Source: a virus | Direction: 5' to 3' (one strand) | Length of the DNA stretch: 37,035 nt | IMG/VR virus record: IMGVR_UViG_3300020459_000003 | Location: 1-37,035 of that record | Shown here: positions 19,484-27,180 of the stretch, piece after piece | Layout: every line of letters starts with the position of its first letter | Position numbering within the stretch: the stretch's first letter is position 1 | Program-made: the position numbers and the translations under genes | The notes under the pieces: model-generated | Database searches by the model: none | Told to the model about the DNA's origin: nothing | Seen by the model: the letters and a program-made list of their open reading frames with translations, nothing else

Positions 19484-19677
19484 TTTATCCAACTAATAAA
19501 AAATCCATATATAGCGTACCCCCCTCTCATTCCGTTCGCTTATTGAGAATCAACGGGTCCTTTTGGGCCTGCCTCGTATGGGTCATCCGAAGGTCGCAGA
19601 ATTTTTTTAGCGTTACTTATTGAGAATTGGTTAACTGAGTTAATCCATATATAGTGTGTTTGGTTAATCAGAAGTTA
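19484..19677 (+). other. Probable cos region upstream of the small terminase
   Basis: This 194-bp gap holds nested direct repeats: AATCCATATATAG at 19502-19514 and 19642-19654, and CTTATTGAGAAT at 19539-19550 and 19616-19627, all in one orientation. Between them lie a G+C-richer stretch, a GGTCC/GGGCC hairpin (19556-19569) and a T7 run. Lambda places its cos site, with repeated R sequences bound by the small terminase, just before the terminase genes. The large terminase here is of the lambda GpA class, so the position fits. The cut site itself cannot be located by eye. Confidence 0.55.
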
Positions 19678-20193
19678 ATGCTTGTAACTTTTAAGGACTT
19701 AGCAAAGCTCAAAGGCGTGTCAGCGCCTGCGGTTACAAAGAAAATGAAGAAAGACTATATGCAACCTTGCATAGTTAACCACAACGGGCAAAAACTGGTT
19801 AACAAGGATATGGCTTTAGAGCTTTGGCATGGGAATAGCAATATTGCACAAACGCCGGTTACTGTGCCTGCTGAGACGAAGAAAGAACTAAAGAAACAGA
19901 TAGATGAGATGCCAGCGGATGAGATACCGGATTTTAACGTTAGTAGAGCTAGAAAAGAGCACTGGAACGCATCACTAGCGAAGTTACAAGTGCAACAACA
20001 GAAAAAGGAGTTAATACCTGTTACGGATATAAAGAAAAGTAGTTTTGAATTGGGTAGAGCTATAAGGGAAAGCTTGTCGAATATTGCTGATCGTTTAGCG
20101 CCTCAATGTGCGGGTGAAACTGATAGTCAGGTAATACATCGGTTGTTAACAGAAGAACATAGGAACGCATTAGAGGAGATTGCAAAGATATGA
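19678..20193 (+). CDS. terS: Terminase small subunit (Nu1-like)
   Basis: The protein has 171 residues from ATG 19678; a GTG at 19654 would overlap one of the repeats. FKDLAKLKGVSAPAVTKKMK (about 5-24) is a winged helix-turn-helix like that of Nu1. After a linker comes a helical part, SRARKEHWNASLAKLQVQQQ, then IRESLSNIADRLAPQCAGE and HRLLTEEHRNALEEIAKI, typical of this family. It would recognise cos and recruit the large subunit. The stop overlaps the next ATG by 4 bp. Confidence 0.85.
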   Translation: MLVTFKDLAKLKGVSAPAVTKKMKKDYMQPCIVNHNGQKLVNKDMALELWHGNSNIAQTPVTVPAETKKELKKQIDEMPADEIPDFNVSRARKEHWNASLAKLQVQQQKKELIPVTDIKKSSFELGRAIRESLSNIADRLAPQCAGETDSQVIHRLLTEEHRNALEEIAKI

Positions 20194-22079
20194 ACGCATG
20201 GAAAGAAGGCTTTTTAAATGGTTTAAGACCGCAAGAGAAATTAACTGTTGATCAGTGGTCAGATAAATACAGGGTTCTTTCGAGTCGCGGCTCTAGTGAA
20301 CCGGGAAAATTTAGGTCAAGCCGTACAAATTATCTTGTTGAACCCATGCGGGAATTATCAACGGATAGCCCGACTCAAAGGGTTGTTTTAATGTTCGCCG
20401 CGCAACTTGGTAAAACGGAAACTATGAACAATTGGGTCGGGTATTGCATCGATTATGCACCGGCTCCCATGTTGTTAATTCAGCCGAGTTTATCGATGGC
20501 GCAACGATTGAGCAAGCAACGACTGGAACCAATGTTGCAAGACACCCCGCGTCTAGCTGAAAAGATCCCACCCGCTAGAAGTCGTGATAGTGGTAATAGT
20601 CAGTACGCAAAAATCTTCCCTGGAGGGTTCCTCGCGATTGGTGGAAGTAATAGCGCAAGTTCTTTGCGTTCTATGCCGGCTCGTTATATCGGTCTTGATG
20701 AAATAGATGCCTATGTAGGGGATGTTCAGGGTGAGGGGGAACCGTGCGCTTTAGCAGAAAAAAGAGCTTCAACCTTTACAAGAAGAAAAATTTTACTTAC
20801 ATCAACTCCCACGATTTCCGAAGCATCGCGTATTGAGGATGAATATTTAAAAAGTGATCAACGTAAGTTTTTTTGTCCTTGTCCTCTGTGCGGTTTTTAT
20901 CAGGTCTTGAAGTTTAAGCAACTTAAATTTGATTCAAAAAAATTAGACAAAGTTGAATATGAATGTGAATCATGCAAAGAGCGTTTTGATGAGACTGCTA
21001 AAACAACGATGTTAAGAAAAGGGGAATGGAGAGCAACAAAACCAGAAAACAAAGGAAAGACGGCGGGGTTCTGGCTTAATGGTTTAAATAGTCCTCTTGG
21101 TTGGTTTAGTTGGTATGAAATGGCAGATGAATTTCTAAAAGCAAAAGATGATCCTTCTTTGTTAAGGACTTTTACCAATACCCGATTAGCCGAGACTTTT
21201 TCTTACGAATATCAATCGAAGTTAAACGCCGAGGCGTTGATGGAAACAAGGTCAGATTATTTACCGGGTACTATTCCCGAACCTGTTGTTTGTCTTTGTT
21301 TAGGAGTTGATGTTCAAGGCGGGATGGGTTCGGCTACTTCGAGATTAGAAGTTAGTTGTTGGGGTTATGCCCCCGACCCGTCGGGTTTAGCAGAAAACAT
21401 GTATTTAATAGATCACAATATTATTTATGGCGACCCGAATCAGGGGGAGGTTTGGACTGGTTTAGATGTCTTGTTAAATGCTGAATATGAACATCCAAGC
21501 GGCGCAAAGATGAGAATAAGCGGGTGTGCGGTTGACTCTGGCGGTTTAGCGACTAGTTCAGTTTATGACTGGTGCATGAGGCGCAGAAATAAAGGCGTAA
21601 TAGCAATCAAAGGTAGTTCTAGATCAGGCGGCCCGATAATTGGTAAAGGCTCAAGAGTTGATATTAATTACAGCGGGAGGGTAAGAAAAAAAAGCGGTGT
21701 TGTTTATTTATTGAATACGGAAGATATAAAAGACAGAATTTTCAGCAAAATAAAAGGTTCGGGAAAAATCTTTTTTCATTCAGAGACAACTAGTGAATAC
21801 TTCAAAGAATTGACGGGAGAGTATCGAACACAAAAAACAAATAGCAAAGGCTACCCAGTTAGTACATACGAAAAGAAACCAAATCAAGCGGTAGAAAAAT
21901 TGGATTGCTGCGTATACAGCTATTCTGCTTATCAATTACTTACTAAAACGACTCCAAAGGGGAAATTCTTTGATATTTACGCTAAAAAGCTTTTAAATTC
22001 ATCTAATCTTGAAAAAACAACGTTAAAAGAGGCTAAACTTAATACGTCTACGAAGAGAAATTATGTTAGTTCATGGTGA
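20190..22079 (+). CDS. terL: Terminase large subunit, lambda GpA type
   Basis: The protein has 629 residues. The start region (LTVDQWSDKYRVLSS) is typical. FAAQLGKTETM (69-79) is the Walker A variant of this class and YIGLDEID (166-173) is Walker B. A CPCPLCG and CESCKERF Cys set lies near 225-260. The nuclease domain shows GVDVQGG and AVDSGG with conserved Asp. It packages DNA into proheads and cuts at cos, driven by ATP. Length and motif order are normal, so it should work. GpA-type terminases belong to cos phages, which supports the cos interpretation of 19484-19677. Confidence 0.95.
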   Translation: MNAWKEGFLNGLRPQEKLTVDQWSDKYRVLSSRGSSEPGKFRSSRTNYLVEPMRELSTDSPTQRVVLMFAAQLGKTETMNNWVGYCIDYAPAPMLLIQPSLSMAQRLSKQRLEPMLQDTPRLAEKIPPARSRDSGNSQYAKIFPGGFLAIGGSNSASSLRSMPARYIGLDEIDAYVGDVQGEGEPCALAEKRASTFTRRKILLTSTPTISEASRIEDEYLKSDQRKFFCPCPLCGFYQVLKFKQLKFDSKKLDKVEYECESCKERFDETAKTTMLRKGEWRATKPENKGKTAGFWLNGLNSPLGWFSWYEMADEFLKAKDDPSLLRTFTNTRLAETFSYEYQSKLNAEALMETRSDYLPGTIPEPVVCLCLGVDVQGGMGSATSRLEVSCWGYAPDPSGLAENMYLIDHNIIYGDPNQGEVWTGLDVLLNAEYEHPSGAKMRISGCAVDSGGLATSSVYDWCMRRRNKGVIAIKGSSRSGGPIIGKGSRVDINYSGRVRKKSGVVYLLNTEDIKDRIFSKIKGSGKIFFHSETTSEYFKELTGEYRTQKTNSKGYPVSTYEKKPNQAVEKLDCCVYSYSAYQLLTKTTPKGKFFDIYAKKLLNSSNLEKTTLKEAKLNTSTKRNYVSSW

Positions 22080-22085
22080 TTTATT

Positions 22086-22664
22086 ATGACTTGGTTTTCT
22101 GACTTTCCGTCAATCATAACCGCTGGAACTACTGTTACTTGGGAAGATAGCTCAACTACAGTTGGTTTTAATCAGAATGCCACCTCTAGTGATTGGACTC
22201 TTACTTATTATTTGAGAACAAATACAGCCTCAGAAGGGGCGACAGTTGTGGGCAGTGCTTACAATGATGGTTGGCGTTTTACTCTTGCCTCGTCTGTAAG
22301 TACTAATTTTGATAAAGGCGATTGGATATGGGCAGCCGTAGTCACTAAGGCTTCAGAATCTTTTCAATTAGCAACAGGAAGATTCAAAGTAAAAGAAAGC
22401 TTGACATATTCAGGCACTCCAACGGCTCTAGATAATCGAAGTCAAAACAGAATAGATTTAGATAATGTAATAGCGGCTATTCGATCAATTATTGAGGATA
22501 AAGCTAAGTCTTATCAGATAGGAGGGAGGACATTTACAAGGATAGATCTTCCTGATTTATATCAGCAAAGAGATCATTTAAGTGGGGTTGTTATGCGGGA
22601 AGAAGTAGCGGAAAAAGTATCTCAAGGTTTAGGTAATCCAACTCGTTTCTTTGTCCGTTTTTAA
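22086..22664 (+). CDS. gpW-like head-tail connector with an N-terminal beta domain
   Basis: The protein has 192 residues. The C-terminal ~65 residues (AIRSIIEDKAKSYQIGGRTF, then RIDLPDLYQQRDHLSG) match the lambda gpW fold, whose gene also sits between terminase and portal. The first ~120 residues form a beta-rich domain with TVTWEDSSTTVGFNQ and GDWIWAAVVTKASESFQLAT, which gpW lacks; this may be a surface or linking domain. It follows TerL by 6 bp. The gpW part would complete the head so that tails can attach. Confidence 0.75.
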   Translation: MTWFSDFPSIITAGTTVTWEDSSTTVGFNQNATSSDWTLTYYLRTNTASEGATVVGSAYNDGWRFTLASSVSTNFDKGDWIWAAVVTKASESFQLATGRFKVKESLTYSGTPTALDNRSQNRIDLDNVIAAIRSIIEDKAKSYQIGGRTFTRIDLPDLYQQRDHLSGVVMREEVAEKVSQGLGNPTRFFVRF

Positions 22665-22666
22665 TC

Positions 22667-24217
22667 ATGGCTTTTTTAAATCTCCCCTTGTCTGATGTTC
22701 TTAATTCAACCCCAGAAGCAGAAGTGAAAACAATACCTAAAGTGCAAAAGAAACGTAGTTATTCTGGAGCTAATTCCACTCGTTACAATTACAGTTGGCT
22801 TACACCTTCAGATAGTGCTGATAGCAACATTTTAGGAGGTGGAAATAAATTATTATCAAGGGCAAGAGATCTTTGCCGAAATAATCCAAACGTACGGCAA
22901 GGACAAAGAAGTTTTGCTCTTAATGTTGTTGGTCAAGGAACAAGAGTACAAGCACAAACAAGAAAATCAAGAGGTGGAAAATTAGATAAAAAAATAAATG
23001 ATGCTATTGAAATGAAATGGAAAAAATGGTGTAGGTATGATTCTGTTTCAGCTAATGGTCGTGATTGCTTTTCAGATATAGAAAATATTATTGCAAAACA
23101 ATTATTTGAGGCGGGGGAAATTTTTGTTCGATTAGTAAAAAAACCTTTTGGGCGGTCTTCAATCCCTTTAGCTCTGGAATTGTTGGAGCCAGAACAATTG
23201 GACAGTGAATATAAAGGGCCTACAAAAAGTAAAAATAATACTTGGAGGATGGGAATTGAAAGAGATCAGTTTAATAGGGCTGTAAGATTTGCATTTTTTA
23301 AGAGACATCCCGGTGATACACCTTTTCCTATTTCAGTTGGACAAACAAGACACATGTTTATTCCAGCTAATGAAATTATGCATTTATTTGTTACTGATAG
23401 GCCTTCTCAAAGTAGGGGGTGTTCAATGCTTGCCCCTGTTTTAGAGTCAATGCATCAACTTTCGGGCATGACTGAGGCGACTTTAATTAAAGCCCGTGCA
23501 AGCAGTGCCTTGATGGCATTTATTCAAACAACTGACCCCGATGGGTTGATGGGTGATGGGGAAGTTATGGAAAACGAACGAGTGTCAAGCTTTGAGCCGG
23601 GAAAATTTGTCTACCTTAACCCAAACGAATCTATACAGGTTCCAGACTTAGACGCACCAAACGGGGAATTTGAGCCGTTTAATAAAATGATTCTGAGACA
23701 GTTAGCCGCTGGATGTGGAATAAGTTTTGAATCTGTAAGTAAAGATTTTTCAGAGACAAATTATTCAAGTTCAAGGCTAAGTTTGCTTGAGGATAGAGAT
23801 CATTACAGATGCATTCAAAAGTATTTAGAAGAAAGATTTTTACAGCCTTTGTTTGATTTATGGTTAGAACTTGCTGTGTTAAGTGGAAATTTAGATTTAC
23901 CAAATTATGAAATTGATCCTGAAAAATATAGAAAAGTACGTTGGCTATTTAGACAATGGCATTATGTAGACCCATTAAAAGAAGTATCAGCAGCTAAAGA
24001 AGCGGTAAAAGCAGGCTTTAAGACACAAGCGCAGGTAATAAGTGAAATGGGTTCGGGTGATATTGAAGAATTTATGCCCGCTAGAAAAAATGAGATTGAC
24101 CAACAAATTCAATTAGGATTATTTTTCGACACAACCGTAACTGATACGTCTAAACAGCAAAGTGAGGGTAATATAGATGAAAGTGATTCACAGACTAATG
24201 GAAAAGAAGCAACGTGA
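22667..24217 (+). CDS. Portal protein, lambda GpB type
   Basis: The protein has 516 residues. Typical points are YSWLTPSDSADSNIL near the start, RARDLCRNNPNVRQGQRSFA, LNVVGQGTRVQAQ, IPLALELLEPEQLD, then SRGCSMLAPVLESMHQL and FEPFNKMILRQLAAGCGISF with ETNYSSSRLSLLEDR. It forms the dodecamer at the head vertex through which DNA passes. The C-terminal tail contains TDTSKQQ, repeated in the next gene. It overlaps the protease-capsid gene by 41 bp. Confidence 0.9.
   Translation: MAFLNLPLSDVLNSTPEAEVKTIPKVQKKRSYSGANSTRYNYSWLTPSDSADSNILGGGNKLLSRARDLCRNNPNVRQGQRSFALNVVGQGTRVQAQTRKSRGGKLDKKINDAIEMKWKKWCRYDSVSANGRDCFSDIENIIAKQLFEAGEIFVRLVKKPFGRSSIPLALELLEPEQLDSEYKGPTKSKNNTWRMGIERDQFNRAVRFAFFKRHPGDTPFPISVGQTRHMFIPANEIMHLFVTDRPSQSRGCSMLAPVLESMHQLSGMTEATLIKARASSALMAFIQTTDPDGLMGDGEVMENERVSSFEPGKFVYLNPNESIQVPDLDAPNGEFEPFNKMILRQLAAGCGISFESVSKDFSETNYSSSRLSLLEDRDHYRCIQKYLEERFLQPLFDLWLELAVLSGNLDLPNYEIDPEKYRKVRWLFRQWHYVDPLKEVSAAKEAVKAGFKTQAQVISEMGSGDIEEFMPARKNEIDQQIQLGLFFDTTVTDTSKQQSEGNIDESDSQTNGKEAT
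24143..24160 (+). repeat. 18-bp direct repeat, copy 1 (end of portal)
   Basis: GATACGTCTAAACAGCAA, identical to 24699-24716 and 556 bp away. Both copies are read in the frame that gives TDTSKQQ. This copy is about 16 bp before the ATG of the protease-capsid gene. Confidence 0.85.
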
Positions 24218-26153
24218 TCTAGAAAACCAAATACAACATCGATCCCAACCCGTCGAATTTGACATTAAGGAAGATCGCACAATTGAGTTCCCGTTTAGTT
24301 CAGAAAAACCAGTTTATAGGGGTGTATTAGGTAACGAAATTCTTGATCATCGCGAGGGTGCAATAGATTTTTCACGTTTAAATGATGCGGCCCCTTTACT
24401 GTTTAACCATGATCCAAACAAGCCTATAGGAGTAGTAGAAAAAGCATGGACAAAAGACAAGCGCGGTTACGCCCGTGTACGTTTCAGCGATAATCCTTTC
24501 CCTACTGAAGTTTATAACGATGTAAAAAATGGGATACTGCGCGGGGTGTCAGTTGGGTATTCAGTAAACGAGTCACGAGACGAAAAGGATAAAGACGATT
24601 TTTACCGTGTAACCTCATGGACTCCGGCGGAAATTAGTATTGCGGTCGTAGCTGCTGACGAATCGGTTGGGGTAGGAAGAGCAAAAGAAATTAATACCGA
24701 TACGTCTAAACAGCAAGAACCTAGTAATATGGAAGCACAGCGTAATAACGCCGTTGCGTCTTCTGACGCGCCACATAGTAAACCTTCAGAAAACAAACCT
24801 GAAATGACTGACACACCCGATTTAACCGTGGTGCGTGATGAAGCCTCTAAAAAGGCGGCTTCTGATGAGCGCAACCGCATAAGATCAATTTCTCTTATAT
24901 GCAATGAGCATCAATTAGGAGAAGAGACAAAAGACACTTTAATCAGTGACGGTAAATCTATTAATGAAGCAAGAGAACTAGCTCTTAAAATCATTAGTGA
25001 CAAAGCGCAACAAATTGAATCAGTCCCCTCAGCTCCTGATGTTCCCGAAAAGGAATTGAGAGAGATGCGTTTAGTTGATGGTATTAGAGCCGTTCAAACA
25101 AACGATTGGTCATCAAGAGGCGCAGGCTTAGTAAGAGAAATCTCTGAAGAAGTTCAGTTGAAAGGGGGTAAAAGAACCTCTTCTAATAGCTTCATGATTC
25201 CTCTTTCAGCTTTAGTAGCTGAGAAAAGAGCTGTTTATCAAACTGGTACAGCTAACGTTGGAGGTAATTTAGTAGCGGATGAGTACAGACCACAGGATTT
25301 TGTGGAGTACTTATACAATAAGTCGGTTGCAATGCAGGCAGGTGTAAAAACCTTGACCGATTGTCAGGGTGATTTAGTGATACCTCAAAGAGCAACTACA
25401 GGTTCTACTTATTGGCTCAGTTCGCAAACTACGGCAATAACAGCGGGGAACAGTACTTTTGCGCAATTGACAGCAAGTCCAAAAAACGTCGCCAGTTTAG
25501 AAAAATATTCTAGACAACAGGTTTTACAAGGTCTTCCACAAATCGAAGACTTGATTAGGTCTGATATGACTCAGAATCTACAACTAGCGGTAGACGCTGC
25601 TGTATTGAATGGTTCTGGTAGTTCTGGCGAGCCGACCGGGATTTTAAATACCAGCAATGTGAATAGTATCGCCGTGGGCACTAATGGCGGTCCAGTCACA
25701 GCGGACATGTTGATTAATTTGGAAGGTAATGTCGTTATTGACAACGGTGTTGTTAATCCTGCATCAACGAAGTATGTAACCAATGGAAAAGTCGTCAATG
25801 ATTTGAAAAAATTAAAAGATACGACTAACCAGTATTTGTACAACCTTAATTATGCAGTTGGAGGCCGTGGCCCAACTCCTGCTAATTTCAATGGTTATCC
25901 AATATTGGATTCTATGCAGGTTCCAAGCACCTTAACAAAAGGGTCTTCTAGCAACAATTGCAGTGCTGTGATTTTCGGAGATTTCTCTCAATGCTTACTA
26001 TGCCTTTGGGGTGGTCTAGAAATCCAAATTGGAGAAGATAGCGACGACTTCTCGAAGCTTCTTAGCTCTATTAGAGGTGTCCTATCAATGGATGTAGTAG
26101 TTAGAAACCCTGTAAGTTTCGGGGTCATTAAAGATATAACTACAACTCTTTAA
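24177..26153 (+). CDS. Head maturation protease fused to HK97-type major capsid protein
   Basis: The protein has 658 residues. Residues 1-~170 are a prohead protease: VYRGVLGNEILDHREGAIDF, LFNHDP with candidate H78, GVSVGYSV with candidate S125, and WTPAEISIA with E152. A linker (TDTSKQQEPSNMEAQ) and a helical scaffold-like section (ERNRIRSISLICNEHQLGEE) follow to about 290. Then comes an HK97-fold capsid domain: GGNLVADEYRPQDFVEYLYN, LQLAVDAAVLNGSGSSGEPT, GYPILDSMQVPS and a C-terminal VRNPVSFGVIKDI. Such fusions would need cutting by the protease at or near the linker. An in-frame ATG at 24729 follows the second copy of the 18-bp repeat, so a separate scaffold-capsid product is possible. Confidence 0.9.
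   Translation: MKVIHRLMEKKQRDLENQIQHRSQPVEFDIKEDRTIEFPFSSEKPVYRGVLGNEILDHREGAIDFSRLNDAAPLLFNHDPNKPIGVVEKAWTKDKRGYARVRFSDNPFPTEVYNDVKNGILRGVSVGYSVNESRDEKDKDDFYRVTSWTPAEISIAVVAADESVGVGRAKEINTDTSKQQEPSNMEAQRNNAVASSDAPHSKPSENKPEMTDTPDLTVVRDEASKKAASDERNRIRSISLICNEHQLGEETKDTLISDGKSINEARELALKIISDKAQQIESVPSAPDVPEKELREMRLVDGIRAVQTNDWSSRGAGLVREISEEVQLKGGKRTSSNSFMIPLSALVAEKRAVYQTGTANVGGNLVADEYRPQDFVEYLYNKSVAMQAGVKTLTDCQGDLVIPQRATTGSTYWLSSQTTAITAGNSTFAQLTASPKNVASLEKYSRQQVLQGLPQIEDLIRSDMTQNLQLAVDAAVLNGSGSSGEPTGILNTSNVNSIAVGTNGGPVTADMLINLEGNVVIDNGVVNPASTKYVTNGKVVNDLKKLKDTTNQYLYNLNYAVGGRGPTPANFNGYPILDSMQVPSTLTKGSSSNNCSAVIFGDFSQCLLCLWGGLEIQIGEDSDDFSKLLSSIRGVLSMDVVVRNPVSFGVIKDITTTL
24699..24716 (+). repeat. 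18-bp direct repeat, copy 2 (protease-capsid linker)
   Basis: Identical to 24143-24160 and read in the same codon phase (TDTSKQQ). It lies about 13 bp before an in-frame ATG (24729). Confidence 0.85.
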
Positions 26154-26165
26154 TTAGTTAATCGT

Positions 26166-26190
26166 GGGGTCGGCAACGGCCCCTTTTTTT
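26166..26190 (+). terminator. Intrinsic terminator after the capsid gene
   Basis: GGGGTC (26166-26171) pairs with GGCCCC (26178-26183, one G-U) around GGCAAC, followed by seven T. It sits 13 bp after the capsid stop and just before the next start codon, so it would lower expression of the following genes relative to the capsid. Confidence 0.9.
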
Positions 26191-26193
26191 CTT

Positions 26194-26406
26194 ATGAAAA
26201 TTTTATTAAACAAATCTATTTTGATTAAGGGCGAACACTTCGCAGCAGGTGAAGTTCATGAAGTAGAAGAAACAGAGGCACAAAAGTTAATTACTGGAGG
26301 AAGGGCTATAGAAGCCAATGAAGCCCCCGCATGTCCTCCAACTGCAAAACCAAAGGCTAAAAAAGTAAAATCAATTTTAGAAGAAGTAAAAGATGGCGCT
26401 GAGTGA
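26194..26406 (+). CDS. 70-residue head protein, probable connector accessory
   Basis: I start at ATG 26194; a GTG at 26164 would place the start before the terminator hairpin. The pattern MKILLNKSILIKGEHFAAGE and VHEVEETEAQKLITGGRAIE resembles short phage proteins of the type MxVKxLKxFxxxGxxYxxGExxEVxxxxAxxLIxxGxA, found after capsid genes. The C-terminus is Pro/Lys/Ala-rich. It overlaps the next gene by 14 bp. Its role is unproven. Confidence 0.7.
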   Translation: MKILLNKSILIKGEHFAAGEVHEVEETEAQKLITGGRAIEANEAPACPPTAKPKAKKVKSILEEVKDGAE

Positions 26407-26671
26407 TGATCTAACCGCTTCATTTGCTGACTTTGGAGTTACCGCAACAAGTGGAGGCGCTAGCGGAAAAGTTATTCTTGATCAACCTGATGAGATGGTG
26501 TTAGATGGTCAAGTTATTTTTCGCGATTACAACGCTCACGCCAAAACCTCAGAGTTTGGAAGTTTGGCAGTAGGCAGCACGATCACTATTAGTTCGGTTG
26601 ATTATGAAGTTAGAAGCATTGATCAAGATCTAGACGGTCTTACTTGTCAAATTTCACTCTCTAAAACCTAA
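26393..26671 (+). CDS. Head-tail joining protein, gpFII-like
   Basis: The protein has 92 residues. The N-terminal DDLTASFADFGVTATSGGAS and the later GSTITISSVDYEVRSIDQDL, with LDGLTCQISLSKT at the end, match the plan of lambda gpFII relatives: a short helix and then a beta barrel. It would seal the portal-connector after DNA packaging and receive the tail. Position between capsid and tail-terminator genes is as in lambda. Confidence 0.75.
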   Translation: MALSDDLTASFADFGVTATSGGASGKVILDQPDEMVLDGQVIFRDYNAHAKTSEFGSLAVGSTITISSVDYEVRSIDQDLDGLTCQISLSKT

Positions 26672-27108
26672 TGACAACAATTAGAGAAAATATATTAGGC
26701 GAGATCAAAACAACTCTTGCAGGTACAGCGGGAGGAGTCGGTTCAAGAATCTATCGCGAAAGGACAACCCCTCTTGCTCGCAATGAATCACCGGCGATTG
26801 TCGTTGAACCTGTAAGTGATACGCCAGAAATCTCTGTTTCACATCAGCGCGTAGATTGGGATTTTAGAATTATTGTCAGTGTTATCGTTAGGGGTTCGGC
26901 CTCTAATACTCCGTATGAAATAGCTGATCCGATTTGTGAGTCTTTACATTCAAAATTATTAGCTGATTTATCTGTTGGTGGTTATGCAATAGACATTGAA
27001 CCTGCGGGCGTTTCTTTTGAAATGATTGACGCTGATCAACCCGCCGCAGTTATACAAAATACGTTCATGATTAAATATCGAACGACTTTAGGATCATTGT
27101 CTACATAA
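26671..27108 (+). CDS. Tail terminator / minor tail protein U-like
   Basis: The protein has 145 residues, in the position of lambda gpZ/gpU, directly before the major tail protein. Segments are IRENILGEIKTTLAG, SRIYRERTTPLARNESPAIV, then VDWDFRIIVSVIVRGS and a C-terminal QNTFMIKYRTT strand. This is typical of gpU-like proteins, which cap the growing tail at its final length and join it to the head. It starts on the last base of the previous gene. Confidence 0.75.
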   Translation: MTTIRENILGEIKTTLAGTAGGVGSRIYRERTTPLARNESPAIVVEPVSDTPEISVSHQRVDWDFRIIVSVIVRGSASNTPYEIADPICESLHSKLLADLSVGGYAIDIEPAGVSFEMIDADQPAAVIQNTFMIKYRTTLGSLST

Positions 27109-27113
27109 ATTTA

Positions 27114-27141
27114 TTAACACGTAGCAAATAAAGACTATTAT
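27114..27141 (+). promoter_or_regulatory. Promoter upstream of the major tail protein
   Basis: TTAACA (27114-27119), 16 bp, TATTAT (27136-27141). It lies in the 72-bp gap before the major tail gene, which has a GAGG ribosome-binding site at its start. It would give the tail genes transcription independent of the terminator at 26166-26190. Confidence 0.55.
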
Positions 27142-27180
27142 GTAAGCATAGTAAATTCATGGTTGAAAGAGGACTAAAAA

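Noticed and set aside
20900-21178. 92-residue minus-strand frame inside the large terminase
   Set aside because: Shadow of a well-supported gene, no signals of its own.
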